IMG/VR virus record: IMGVR_UViG_3300031746_003173
Span: 1-26,087 of that record
Reading direction: 5' to 3' (one strand)
Length of the DNA: 26,087 nucleotides
DNA from: a virus
In this document: positions 18,782 through 26,087 of the stretch, one piece after another
Numbering within the stretch: position 1 is the first letter of the stretch
How the letters are laid out: each line of letters starts with the position of its first letter
Made by a program: the position numbers and the translations under genes
Notes under the pieces: model-generated
Told to the model about the DNA's origin: nothing
What the model saw: only the letters and a program-made list of their open reading frames with translations
Databases searched by the model: none

Positions 18782-19416
18782 TTTTTTATTATTATTCCTA
18801 ATTCAGCACCTATTATAGTTATTTCTTTAATTTCATGCACCATTTTATTCAGTCTTTCTTTTTCTATAAAATAAGAAAAAGGATAACGCATTATTAATGA
18901 AAACAACCATATCACAGTAGAAGAACGTATATCATCAAATTCTCTATATTTTCGTACAGTATATTCACCTAAATCTTCTATACAATAATACCCATTTGGT
19001 TTTAGTTTATCCCATAAATAATCAAAGCTTTTTTGCTGATGTGTGGAGAAATGAGAGCCATCGTCTATAATCATATCAAACATTATATTATTAAAAGTAT
19101 TATCTAAAAAGTTTTTATCTTCTTGCTTACCAATAAAAATCTTTATCCTATCGTTTTCTATATCTTCTTTTGATGTATAAATATTTTTACTGGAAAAATC
19201 ATCTATTCCGTATATCACAGCATTGGGAAAAAAATCATACCACATTTTATGTGATGCACCATTTTCTACACCTATCTCTAGTACATTTTCATATTCAAAT
19301 CTTTTATATTTTAAGAAATTATAATATGTAGTTGTATAACCATGTAAACTTTCGGCTATTCTCTTATCTGTACCATATTTTTCAGCCAGTACATCTAAAA
19401 AAGTTTCAGTCTCCAT
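18778..19416 (-). CDS. Class I methyltransferase of the macrocin-O-methyltransferase/CmcI-like type (212 aa)
   Basis: AEKYGTDKRIAESLHGYT (11-28) is the typical lead sequence, followed by VLEIGVENGASHKMWYDFFP (45-64) with the SAM site, IIDDGSHFSTHQ (116-127) with the metal-binding Asp/His group, and GYYCIEDL (142-149). These enzymes O-methylate sugar hydroxyls on glycans and antibiotics. The C-terminal 40 residues have no special motif. Overlaps the upstream O-methyltransferase gene by 11 nt and the downstream DUF3431 gene by ATGA. Confidence 0.88.
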   Translation of the reverse strand: METETFLDVLAEKYGTDKRIAESLHGYTTTYYNFLKYKRFEYENVLEIGVENGASHKMWYDFFPNAVIYGIDDFSSKNIYTSKEDIENDRIKIFIGKQEDKNFLDNTFNNIMFDMIIDDGSHFSTHQQKSFDYLWDKLKPNGYYCIEDLGEYTVRKYREFDDIRSSTVIWLFSLIMRYPFSYFIEKERLNKMVHEIKEITIIGAELGIIIKK

Positions 19417-20203
19417 TAATTTTATTCTCTAAAAGCAATACTTCTATATCATAAAATTTTTCTGCCAATATGTTAAAATGTTCAATTAATTTTGCAAGTA
19501 TAAATATATACGTATCTGGAAATCTCTCTGCTGTATTGTAGATAATATAACCAAATTTAGCTTTCAATAAAAAATTATCTACATAATAATGTTGCGTTTC
19601 TTCATCACATTCTGATAAAGAAGATGTGGCTATAAATAAATCCACACCTTCTATTGGTTTTATATATTTTAATTCTGCTGTTGTTATAAAAGTAATCTTA
19701 TTATATAATTCTGGAAAATTACTGAGATATTTTTTAGCTAAAGCTATTGGCGCTGGTAAATCTATCATAATATATTCATTGAAACTATAAATACTACTTA
19801 ATATCTTACAAAATCCCCCAAAGCCTCCTCCTATTTCAAGAATTTTCTTAGGTTTAAAATCTTTCATTATTACTCGCACATCACACAAATGGGATATATA
19901 GAGTAATGTACAGGGATTAATATTACTTACCATACCAAAATCCATTACTACGGGATTTCCATACTTATCATTTTCCTTAAATGATTTAATGTTATCTAAT
20001 AAAAATCTAATATTACCCCTTTTTATTATTCTCTCTAAATGAATTTCTCCAACAAGTCTTTGACCACCCTCTAATATTTTTATATATTCTTCGTCTTTTC
20101 TAAAATTAGAAAACGCATGCTCATCTTCAGAAAATAATCTGCATTTTTTTAAATACTTATCTCCCACTTCTTTATCTACAATCCAACCATCAAAATTACT
20201 CAT
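19406..20203 (-). CDS. Putative sugar O-methyltransferase (265 aa)
   Basis: ILEIGGGFGGFCKILS (121-136) and MIDLPAPIALAKKYL (146-160) are the combined SAM and acidic motifs seen in the 'putative sugar O-methyltransferase' group (TIGR04371-like, from memory), with SLSECDEETQHYYVDNF further on. The N-terminal 110 residues (RLVGEIHLERIIKRG) match the usual family lead-in. AAAGGAGTATAA is before the ATG. The product would methylate a hydroxyl of a deoxysugar or hexose. Neighbours are another methyltransferase and a GT. Confidence 0.85.
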   Translation of the reverse strand: MSNFDGWIVDKEVGDKYLKKCRLFSEDEHAFSNFRKDEEYIKILEGGQRLVGEIHLERIIKRGNIRFLLDNIKSFKENDKYGNPVVMDFGMVSNINPCTLLYISHLCDVRVIMKDFKPKKILEIGGGFGGFCKILSSIYSFNEYIMIDLPAPIALAKKYLSNFPELYNKITFITTAELKYIKPIEGVDLFIATSSLSECDEETQHYYVDNFLLKAKFGYIIYNTAERFPDTYIFILAKLIEHFNILAEKFYDIEVLLLENKINGD

Positions 20204-20944
20204 TTATACTCCTTTTATTATATTATCGTAATATGCATATAAAAAATTATAATTTCTATGAACTGCCCTATATTTTCCAATAGTCCACATATAAGAGTTC
20301 ACTCTTCTTTCAAAAGAATTGCCACCTTTTAGGGGATATTTATTTGAGTCGGGGTGCTCATAATGATATATATCCTGTTTAAATACTTTTGTTTTATAAA
20401 TATTAATTACATCAGAAAGTGTTTTGCATATATAGAATTTATCCAAAGTATAGCCTTCTGCGTTTGCTTCTTCTACAGCGCCTTTAGTGGGGTCTGTGCC
20501 CCACCAAGGCTGTGCAGAAATATAATCATCACTACTTTCCAATATATCTATACAATCAGTTATAAATTGTGAGTCTAAATTATCAATATTATTATCTTCA
20601 CTTACATGAAATAAATAATCGGCTTTTGTATAATATATACCTATAAAATGTTGTATAGAATAAAACATTCCTATTGGAAAATCCCAAGCCGAAAGATTAA
20701 AATGAGGAAGCGCATTTAAAATTTCATCATAGGCGATATAATACTTCACATCAGGATAATTTTTATTTAAAAGGCTTATTACTTCTTCCATACTGTCTTT
20801 ATCTCTTATGTTATTAATAATTACAGTTTTTTCTAAAAACTTTGTATCTGGAAAAAGACTTAAATAATGTTCTAATAAACCATCTTTTAATAATAATTTA
20901 TAAGAGTTTTGATAACAGGATGTTTGAAAACTGATTGTTGCCAT
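20204..20944 (-). CDS. Putative GT-A glycosyltransferase (246 aa)
   Basis: Begins MATISFQTSCYQNSYKLLL; KTVIINNIRDKDSM (39-52) and YLFHVSEDNNID (110-121) look like the nucleotide- and metal-binding segments of a GT-A fold, with SEDN in the place of DxD. The end has GGNSFERRVNSYMW, then a short Tyr-rich tail. I cannot place it in a named family. GTAGGAGAATAAAAA before the ATG. Single-domain, cytoplasmic. Confidence 0.7.
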   Translation of the reverse strand: MATISFQTSCYQNSYKLLLKDGLLEHYLSLFPDTKFLEKTVIINNIRDKDSMEEVISLLNKNYPDVKYYIAYDEILNALPHFNLSAWDFPIGMFYSIQHFIGIYYTKADYLFHVSEDNNIDNLDSQFITDCIDILESSDDYISAQPWWGTDPTKGAVEEANAEGYTLDKFYICKTLSDVINIYKTKVFKQDIYHYEHPDSNKYPLKGGNSFERRVNSYMWTIGKYRAVHRNYNFLYAYYDNIIKGV

Positions 20945-20947
20945 TTT

Positions 20948-21607
20948 TTATTCTCCTACTTTATAAGGTGGATAATTTTTGTGAAAACCAAAAGTTTTAA
21001 CCCCGAAATTTTCCATCACCGGGTTTTCATATGAAAATTTAGCAGCGACTTCAACTGGTGCATATTTTGTACCTAACGATAAAAATATTGTTCTATGATA
21101 ACAACATATATTTCCATCTTCATTATAATATCCCTGTTCCTGTACAAGATGTAGTTTATTATCTTCTGGTATATCTAATAACTTTTTGCTCCGTATAGAA
21201 AACCCACCGTTTCCAACTCTCACATGCTCGTTCCTATCACTCCATGCAATATAAGAATCTTCTTTCCATACCCAAGGTGCACCAATATAATCATATTCTA
21301 ACCATTTATAATTCCATACTTCGGGATGGATAACCCAAGAATCATATTGTATTAACAAACAATGACTTGTTTTAACATGATTAGTTAAATTTCTAAAAAC
21401 ATAATCATTATATTTTTCATAAGTATCCATTCTATTGCTTTTTTCAAAAATTATGTTTTCGGGCAAATCCTCTGGCTTTTCATGTGTAATTAATTTTACA
21501 GCACCAAAGTCTATCCCCTCACAACATTTTTGTATAGCTACAATAGTTTCAAAAATATGCTCCCCTGTTGGTGCAACTAGAGTTACATTAGGTATTTGTA
21601 TTTTCAT
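20948..21607 (-). CDS. DUF5672-family putative glycosyltransferase (219 aa)
   Basis: LLIQYDSWVIHPE (84-96), YDYIGAPWVWK (105-115) and VGNGGFSIRSKKLLD (131-145) are the hallmark blocks of DUF5672, with FGVK and FGFH at the end. The family is widespread in phage and bacterial glycan clusters and resembles GT-A enzymes; no donor is known. No clear ribosome site: its start lies within the last codons of the GT2 gene (20-nt overlap), so it is probably translated by coupling. Confidence 0.87.
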   Translation of the reverse strand: MKIQIPNVTLVAPTGEHIFETIVAIQKCCEGIDFGAVKLITHEKPEDLPENIIFEKSNRMDTYEKYNDYVFRNLTNHVKTSHCLLIQYDSWVIHPEVWNYKWLEYDYIGAPWVWKEDSYIAWSDRNEHVRVGNGGFSIRSKKLLDIPEDNKLHLVQEQGYYNEDGNICCYHRTIFLSLGTKYAPVEVAAKFSYENPVMENFGVKTFGFHKNYPPYKVGE

Positions 21608-22295
21608 TTTTTAAACCGTGTTTTGTTAATACATAATCTACTTCGGTATCAACTAGTTCTTGTGTTATTTTAGAAGTAGCTGATTTATCCCATAGATAAT
21701 TTACAACTGTTACTTGAGTAATAAATACAGGATTTCCATAATCTTTTATAAATCTATAATAATACTCGCAATCATAATAATATGTTAGATTAGTGTCGAA
21801 TTGTTGTATCGGTAGCATATTGCGAAAGGCTGTACAACTAGGAGTACCTATAGTGTTAATGGTATGTATACTCGGATTTAAATAAGGAGGATGATAAGAG
21901 AAAAAATTTTTCCTATCGTGAGTATGAATATAGCCTGTTGCAAGCCAATTTTCTGTACCATCAAGATGTTTTGATATGACCGATAAAGAATCGCTGTAAG
22001 CTAAATAATCATCCTGACAAAGTATTTTTATCCACTCCCCTTCACAATTGTTAATTGCATTATTAATATTTGCCGCTGCATTGCCAGCATCTTTTTTATT
22101 ATGAATATATTTTATATGTAATTTCCTTTTCCAACTATTGCACAAATCTCTTATTACAAAATCCTTTGATTGGTCAGATATTACTACTTCAAAATCTTCA
22201 AATAATTGTTCTTTCATTTTAACAAAAGAATATTCTAAACATTCTTTTCCAAAACCGTTGTATTCATATGTGGGGATACAAATAGATATTTTCAT
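21588..22295 (-). CDS. GT2-family glycosyltransferase (235 aa)
   Basis: ISICIPTYEYNGFG (3-16), VVISDQSKD (37-45), AGNAAANINNAINNCEGEW (70-88) and LCQDDYLA (92-99) give the usual GT2 order, with QDD as the metal motif. It is a minimal GT-A domain. GAGGAGAAAAT stands before the ATG. Immediately upstream lies the AP2-domain remnant whose TGA overlaps this ATG. Donor and acceptor unknown. Confidence 0.9.
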   Translation of the reverse strand: MKISICIPTYEYNGFGKECLEYSFVKMKEQLFEDFEVVISDQSKDFVIRDLCNSWKRKLHIKYIHNKKDAGNAAANINNAINNCEGEWIKILCQDDYLAYSDSLSVISKHLDGTENWLATGYIHTHDRKNFFSYHPPYLNPSIHTINTIGTPSCTAFRNMLPIQQFDTNLTYYYDCEYYYRFIKDYGNPVFITQVTVVNYLWDKSATSKITQELVDTEVDYVLTKHGLKNENTNT

Positions 22296-22402
22296 ATTTT
22301 CTCCTCTATATTATTTAATTTAGCATTTTTTCCATATAATTCTATAGCTTTTTTATTATAGGCTATAGCTGCATCTTTTTCAATTTTAAAAACTCCTTCA
22401 TT
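22292..22402 (-). pseudogene. C-terminal remnant of an AP2-domain homing endonuclease
   Basis: An open stretch of 36 codons with no start, reading EGVFKIEKDAAIAYNKKAI, then ELYGKNAKLNNIEEKI and TGA. This matches the end of the AP2 DNA-binding domain of phage HNH/AP2 nucleases (pattern G-x-F-x-x-x-x-x-AA-x-AYN-x-x-A-x-x-x-x-G-x-x-A-x-LN). It lies in another frame across the last 14 codons of the rmlD-like gene and the spacer. The rest of the nuclease is absent, so a deletion has joined its tail to the sugar gene. Confidence 0.75.
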
Positions 22403-23070
22403 TTAGTTATATTCATAGTTATATCTGTAGGCATTGTTGGGTCTAATATTCTATTGGTAGGAGCTACATCAGGTCTGGTTCTTTTAGCTAAATCATACAT
22501 TGATTTTTCTTCTGTACCAACATTGAATACCCCTTTTGCATCTTTGTTAATCAGTTTTATTATTAATTTTGCTATGATATCTGTATAATCAAAATTTCCA
22601 ACTTGTGTTGTAATAGCTTGCTCATAAGGAAAAGGATATGGTTTAAATGATGTTCTAATTAAAAGATAATCATCACAAATTGATTGTATATAGCCATCTG
22701 CTAATAATTTAGAATAAGTATACCAATTTCTCGCATGTAGTGGCACATCTTCTTCTGTAGCATTCGGAAAAGAATCAGCATATATATAATCCGTACTTAT
22801 ATGAACCAGTTTTTTATTAGTATACATACATAAGTTTGCTAAACGATAAACTGCTGTAAAATTTACTTCCATCATAGAATTTTTATTAGCAGAATATGTT
22901 TTTGTATTTGCAATGCAATTTATAATTGTATCATAATTAATCATTAAGCCAGCATACTCTGCTGTATCACGAAAATCAAAACCATTCTTTTCTCTACTGA
23001 TATAATCCCAATTCGTTTGTTTCACAATTTCTTTTCCTAATTGCCCATAACCAAGTACGAGATTAGACAT
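22363..23070 (-). CDS. RmlD-like NDP-sugar reductase/SDR (235 aa), 3' end altered
   Basis: LVLGYGQLGKEIV (4-16) binds NAD(P)H, INCIANTKT (50-58) and LVHISTDYIYADSFP (88-102) match dTDP-4-dehydrorhamnose reductase, and Y117xxxK121 is the catalytic pair. It is shorter than RmlD (about 290 aa). The C-terminal FLKLKKMQL overlaps an AP2-nuclease remnant in another frame, so the natural 3' end may have been lost in a recombination. It would reduce a 4-keto-deoxysugar nucleotide. AAGGAGTTTCCAA before the ATG; the start overlaps the DegT-type gene by 8 nt, matching a shared deoxysugar pathway. Confidence 0.85.
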   Translation of the reverse strand: MSNLVLGYGQLGKEIVKQTNWDYISREKNGFDFRDTAEYAGLMINYDTIINCIANTKTYSANKNSMMEVNFTAVYRLANLCMYTNKKLVHISTDYIYADSFPNATEEDVPLHARNWYTYSKLLADGYIQSICDDYLLIRTSFKPYPFPYEQAITTQVGNFDYTDIIAKLIIKLINKDAKGVFNVGTEEKSMYDLAKRTRPDVAPTNRILDPTMPTDITMNITKMKEFLKLKKMQL

Positions 23071-24370
23071 TTGGAAACTCCTTCAAAACATTATCTATAT
23101 ATTTAAATACTTTTTCATCGTAATGAGGAGATGCACCAACAAAAAATACCAAATCAAATACCATATCTGCTTTAGGAAAATCTTTGTGATTTCCTAACAA
23201 CGAATATCCTTTATGCATTAATATGTTTCCAGCAAAATAATTACGTGTTTGAATTTTATTGTTCTCTAAATATTTTACTAATTTCTCTTTTTGCTCTTTT
23301 GTAGCGCATATAAAAGGAGTACCGAACCAACTTGTATCTGCATCTTTATAAGTAACAGGAACTTCAATATTATTTATATGCTTAACGAAAATTGCTGATA
23401 TAACTCCTCTACTTTCCTTTCTCTTTCTAATAATTTCATTTAATTTATCAATTTGTACAATACCGATTGCGCCTTGTAAATCGAGGGGTTTTAAATTATA
23501 CCCCATATAATCAAATACATATTTATGGTCTATAATACCATCATACGCTGGCAACCATCTGTCAAAACGATGATTGCAAATACCATTAGGTAATAGATTC
23601 TCAGTACCAGAACATACGCAAGCTCTTCCCCAAGACGCTAAACTCCTAGCTATATTGGCTACTTCACGAATATCAGTAGTAATCATACCCCCTTCTCCTG
23701 TAGAGATTGTATGCGCAGGATAAAAAGAGTGGGAAGATGTTACCGCATATTCCCCTAACCATTTGTCTTTCCATTTTGTACCTAGACTATCACAACAATC
23801 TAGAATTAATTTTAAATTATATTTCTCACATATAAAAATTAAATCGTCTATATTAGGTGGATTTCCCAATACTGGTGATAAAAATATTGCTCTAGTATAA
23901 GGTGTGATTTTATTTTCAATAAGAGATAAATCAAAATTAAGAGTGTCCTTTTCTATATCTATAAATACAGGCACTAAACCATTTTGGGATATAACAGAAA
24001 TGGTTGTTGGAAAGCCAACAACCGAAACAATTATTTCATCACCATCTTGCCAATTATAATATTTTTTTAAGGTAGCAATCATTATTAAATTTGCACTTGA
24101 ACCAGAGTTCACCATTACACCAAATAACTGATGTATCTTTTTAGAAAATTTGCTTTCAAATTCTCTTACTTTCTCTCCGGCTGAGAACCATTTCCCAACT
24201 AAAAGAGATTCAATTGCAGCTACAACTTCATCTTCTGACCAGTACATTCCCGAATAAAAAATTTGACTTTCACCGGGGACAAATTCCTTAGAATTATACG
24301 CATATTCTAGAATAGGATAGTCTAAACTTAACTTCTCTATAAGTTTTTTTATATCTTTGTTGAAGTCCAT
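23063..24370 (-). CDS. DegT/DnrJ-fold E1-like 3-dehydrase for dideoxysugar synthesis (435 aa)
   Basis: A PLP/PMP-fold sugar enzyme. SFYPAHTISTGEGG (215-228) has His220 where aminotransferases have the PLP-binding Lys; this His is diagnostic for E1/RfbH/ColD-type enzymes that remove the 3-hydroxyl of CDP- or GDP-4-keto-6-deoxyhexoses. Cysteines at 193, 251, 253 and 265 match the E1 [2Fe-2S] pattern C-X57-C-X1-C-X7-C (from memory) except that the last gap is X11. The length (435) equals that of E1. The partner reductase E3 is not in the window. The product would be a 3,6-dideoxyhexose donor. A GIY-YIG gene lies immediately upstream and overlaps the start by 22 nt. Confidence 0.9.
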   Translation of the reverse strand: MDFNKDIKKLIEKLSLDYPILEYAYNSKEFVPGESQIFYSGMYWSEDEVVAAIESLLVGKWFSAGEKVREFESKFSKKIHQLFGVMVNSGSSANLIMIATLKKYYNWQDGDEIIVSVVGFPTTISVISQNGLVPVFIDIEKDTLNFDLSLIENKITPYTRAIFLSPVLGNPPNIDDLIFICEKYNLKLILDCCDSLGTKWKDKWLGEYAVTSSHSFYPAHTISTGEGGMITTDIREVANIARSLASWGRACVCSGTENLLPNGICNHRFDRWLPAYDGIIDHKYVFDYMGYNLKPLDLQGAIGIVQIDKLNEIIRKRKESRGVISAIFVKHINNIEVPVTYKDADTSWFGTPFICATKEQKEKLVKYLENNKIQTRNYFAGNILMHKGYSLLGNHKDFPKADMVFDLVFFVGASPHYDEKVFKYIDNVLKEFPNV

Positions 24371-24939
24371 GTTCCATTGTTCCTTCTTTTTCTTTTCTTA
24401 GAAGCATCAGACATTTTCTTTTTTGTCTCTTCTGATTTTAATTTCCCTTTTCTAGACATACTCATCTTTTCTCTAGTGTTATCAGGCAGATGCCTTCCTA
24501 AACTATAAGTGTTACCAATAAGAGATTTAGATATTTTTGTTTTTATTTCTTCCGATAAAGAAATTCCTTTTTTCTTGCTAGGTTTTCCTTTATTTTTATC
24601 AGATATATTTTTTTTAAATTCTTCTGAACGTGATAATCCTTTATTACTATCAACACTTTCCCTAATATTATAAGAAAGATTTAATTTTTTATAATATTTA
24701 TCGAAAAATTTTTCGTAACGTGTTAGTTCGAAGTTTTCGCAATACATCAAAATCGAAAACTCAAAACTATTTTTTCCATACTTGTTATATGCATTTTGTA
24801 AATGATTATTATTATGCTTATTGTTTTTTAAATCTAAAAAATGTTTAATTTTTCTCTTCTTTAAATTAACACTTTGCCCAATATAGCATTTATTATTAAC
24901 CAAATTTTTGATTTTATAAATACCTTTATCTATATTCAT
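24349..24939 (-). CDS. GIY-YIG endonuclease with NUMOD3 repeats (196 aa)
   Basis: GIY (6-8), YIG (19-21), HLQNAYNKYGKNSFEF and ELTRYEKFF with the catalytic Glu, then NUMOD3 repeats (LSRSEEFKKNISDKNKGKPS; LSEEIKTKISKSL; REKMSMSRKGK). Very close to the nuclease halves at 7473-8120 and 15208-16506. Both its ends overlap glycan genes (14 nt and 22 nt), so it is inserted precisely at a gene junction and reuses the coupling. AAAGGA is 4 nt before the ATG. Confidence 0.92.
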   Translation of the reverse strand: MNIDKGIYKIKNLVNNKCYIGQSVNLKKRKIKHFLDLKNNKHNNNHLQNAYNKYGKNSFEFSILMYCENFELTRYEKFFDKYYKKLNLSYNIRESVDSNKGLSRSEEFKKNISDKNKGKPSKKKGISLSEEIKTKISKSLIGNTYSLGRHLPDNTREKMSMSRKGKLKSEETKKKMSDASKKRKRRNNGTWTSTKI

Positions 24940-25783
24940 ATGTTCCTTTATTTGGCTCTAAGAAATCTATATCTACTTCTTGGTGACAAGCATTTGATAC
25001 AAAACCATCAAAAAGATTATGGTCTATTCTATAGCCAGCTTCGTACAATATAAGCAGATTTTCTATGCTATATCTAGGATTTACCCCTGCTCTATTATTA
25101 TTATCTGTTTGGACTCTATTAATGGGGTCACAGAAAGCAACAGACTTCCTAAAACTCAATAAAAAACCTAGATGATTAAAAAATTTTACATTAATGCTCA
25201 TTAACCACTCTAAGGAATTCGGATTATTATATGGAAGATTTTCTAATAACCCTTTAATATCTTCTACTCTATATACAGAACTTGATACTTCTAAAGGATA
25301 AGCAAAATCTCCGATACCAACTTCTTTCCAATTAAAACCATATATGTTTGACCCCAATGGTTGCATAGCAGGAATACCATTATCAACTGACAATGAATAA
25401 CAATAGGTTGTATTTTCTCCTAGTCTAAGAGAAAACCCTATTGCCCCTTGGCACATATCAAGAAAATTACATATGTTTTTAATAGAAAACTTTTTAGTAA
25501 ATATACAGTCATCTACTAAGAATAAAACATATCTTTTATTCTTCAAACAATCCAATAAATTTAATTTAAAATCTGTTTCTTTTAAAAATCTAATATTAGG
25601 ATGCTCTTTAGAAACTTGATTATAAGCTTTTTCAAATCTCTCAGAAGAGGTTTTATAAATAACTATTTCATTGTCGTATCGTTGAATTGAATTTTTTTCG
25701 TAACTTGTAAGTGTTAAATCTAACTGTAAAGGGCGGTCTTTAGAAAAAATTACTACTGTTATATTATTCTTTGTTATCGGCAT
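24926..25783 (-). CDS. GT-A-type glycosyltransferase (285 aa)
   Basis: ITVVIFSKDRPLQLDLTLTS (8-27) is a GT2-like start and YVLFLVDDCIFTKKF (85-99) holds a DD metal motif; later blocks LGENTTYCYSL and FNWKEVGIGDFAYPLEVSSS suggest the acceptor domain seen in phage GT-A proteins. The remaining C-terminal 80 residues include NPRYSIENLL. No named subfamily assigned. Begins inside the end of the 65-aa membrane protein gene (20-nt overlap). Ends overlapping the GIY-YIG gene. Confidence 0.8.
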   Translation of the reverse strand: MPITKNNITVVIFSKDRPLQLDLTLTSYEKNSIQRYDNEIVIYKTSSERFEKAYNQVSKEHPNIRFLKETDFKLNLLDCLKNKRYVLFLVDDCIFTKKFSIKNICNFLDMCQGAIGFSLRLGENTTYCYSLSVDNGIPAMQPLGSNIYGFNWKEVGIGDFAYPLEVSSSVYRVEDIKGLLENLPYNNPNSLEWLMSINVKFFNHLGFLLSFRKSVAFCDPINRVQTDNNNRAGVNPRYSIENLLILYEAGYRIDHNLFDGFVSNACHQEVDIDFLEPNKGTYEYR

Positions 25784-25961
25784 TGTTTTCTAACACCTTC
25801 TCGCAAACCTCAAATGATTGTCCATACTTATTAATGTATTGGTATAAATAAAACTCTAAACATTTATTACATTCCAATGTTGTTCTATATCTCCACCATT
25901 GATGAATTATCATTCCGCTAAGTATAAAAATTATAACAACAACAACCCAAATAGGTATCAT
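25764..25961 (-). CDS. Small membrane protein (65 aa)
   Basis: MIPIWVVVVIIFILSGMII is one N-terminal membrane helix, then HQWWRYRTT (basic, cytoplasmic side) and a polar tail with CNKC at 32-35 and a third Cys, so a small metal site is possible. GGAGGAGTA precedes the ATG. Upstream gene stop is 12 nt away; the glycosyltransferase gene begins inside it. It might anchor glycosylation enzymes at the membrane, but this is only suggested by position. Confidence 0.75.
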   Translation of the reverse strand: MIPIWVVVVIIFILSGMIIHQWWRYRTTLECNKCLEFYLYQYINKYGQSFEVCEKVLENNADNKE

Positions 25962-25973
25962 TACTCCTCCTTT

Positions 25974-26087
25974 CTAGTCCCATAAACTTTCAAAATGTAT
26001 TTTTAATAAATCTAAAGCTCTTTCTACCTTTTTGTATTCTTCCCTTTCTTTTTCGTAATCAAAAATTTCCCATAACTTATTGTATAT
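25974..26087 (-). CDS. C-terminal end of an unknown gene (partial, 37 codons visible)
   Basis: The frame enters from the right edge and ends at TAG (25976-25974). Visible residues read IYNKLWEIFDYEKEREEYKK, then VERALDLLKIHFESLWD: charged, helical, probably coiled coil. The next gene follows after 12 nt with its own ribosome site. No function can be given. Confidence 0.65.
   Translation of the reverse strand: MYNKLWEIFDYEKEREEYKKVERALDLLKIHFESLWD

Noticed and set aside
1-26087. CRISPR array or insertion sequence
   Set aside because: No regular short repeats with spacers and no transposase or terminal repeats are seen; the only mobile elements are homing nucleases.

Overview
The window looks like part of a large, AT-rich, virulent-type bacteriophage genome. 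Shine-Dalgarno sites are strong (AGGAGG type) and there are sigma-70/sigma-A promoters (TTGACA, 17 nt, TATAAT), so the host is probably a low-GC Gram-positive bacterium of a gut or rumen-like habitat; the host is an inference. Evidence for a phage is a dense tRNA/tmRNA array, many homing-type endonucleases (four GIY-YIG, one HNH, one AP2 remnant), tightly overlapping genes all on the minus strand, and many tiny orphan genes. No structural or replication gene lies in the window. All supported features are on the minus strand, so transcription runs from high to low coordinates.

Region 1 (1-4100) is an RNA array: about 24 recognisable tRNAs (Thr, Leu, Glu, Phe, Trp, Asp, Lys, Asn, Arg, four Ser, two Val, Ala), none with an encoded CCA. 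It also holds a complete 395-nt tmRNA gene (1668-2062) whose acceptor has the G3.U70 alanine identity pair, and several non-tRNA structured RNAs. Three of these share one core: GATAG, a 5-bp hairpin with a C-N-TAATTAC loop, then GAwAAG. Others are closed by perfect 9-13 bp terminal stems. A 60-aa gene, an HNH nuclease gene and an 11-codon mini-ORF with a perfect ribosome site sit inside the array.

Region 2 (4119-6300) is a set of short early-type units: two micro-membrane proteins, a GIY-YIG nuclease whose ribosome site lies in a hairpin, and small orphan or zinc-ribbon proteins. Most are headed by copies of one promoter type (ACCCTTGACAAA...TATAATTA).

Region 3 (6332-25783) is a glycan-type cluster: about nine glycosyltransferases (GT2, GT4-like, GT11-like, GT17-like, GT25-like, DUF5672-like and others), six methyltransferase domains, two radical SAM enzymes, two tandem DUF3431-like proteins, two sugar-nucleotide SDR proteins, and a DegT-family enzyme with the His-for-Lys and cysteine pattern of the E1 3-dehydrase of 3,6-dideoxyhexose synthesis. 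The genes overlap by ATGA or about 20 nt and look like one or a few operons. The likely job is synthesis and attachment of a methylated, deoxysugar-containing glycan to a phage or host-surface component; the target cannot be read from the sequence.

Homing endonucleases have reshaped the cluster. One is fused in frame to a methyltransferase, one lies just upstream of a glycosyltransferase whose reading frame carries two in-frame TGA codons between matching TGG codons, and an AP2-domain tail overlaps the 3' end of the rmlD-like gene. The right end holds a small membrane protein and the C-terminus of a further gene.
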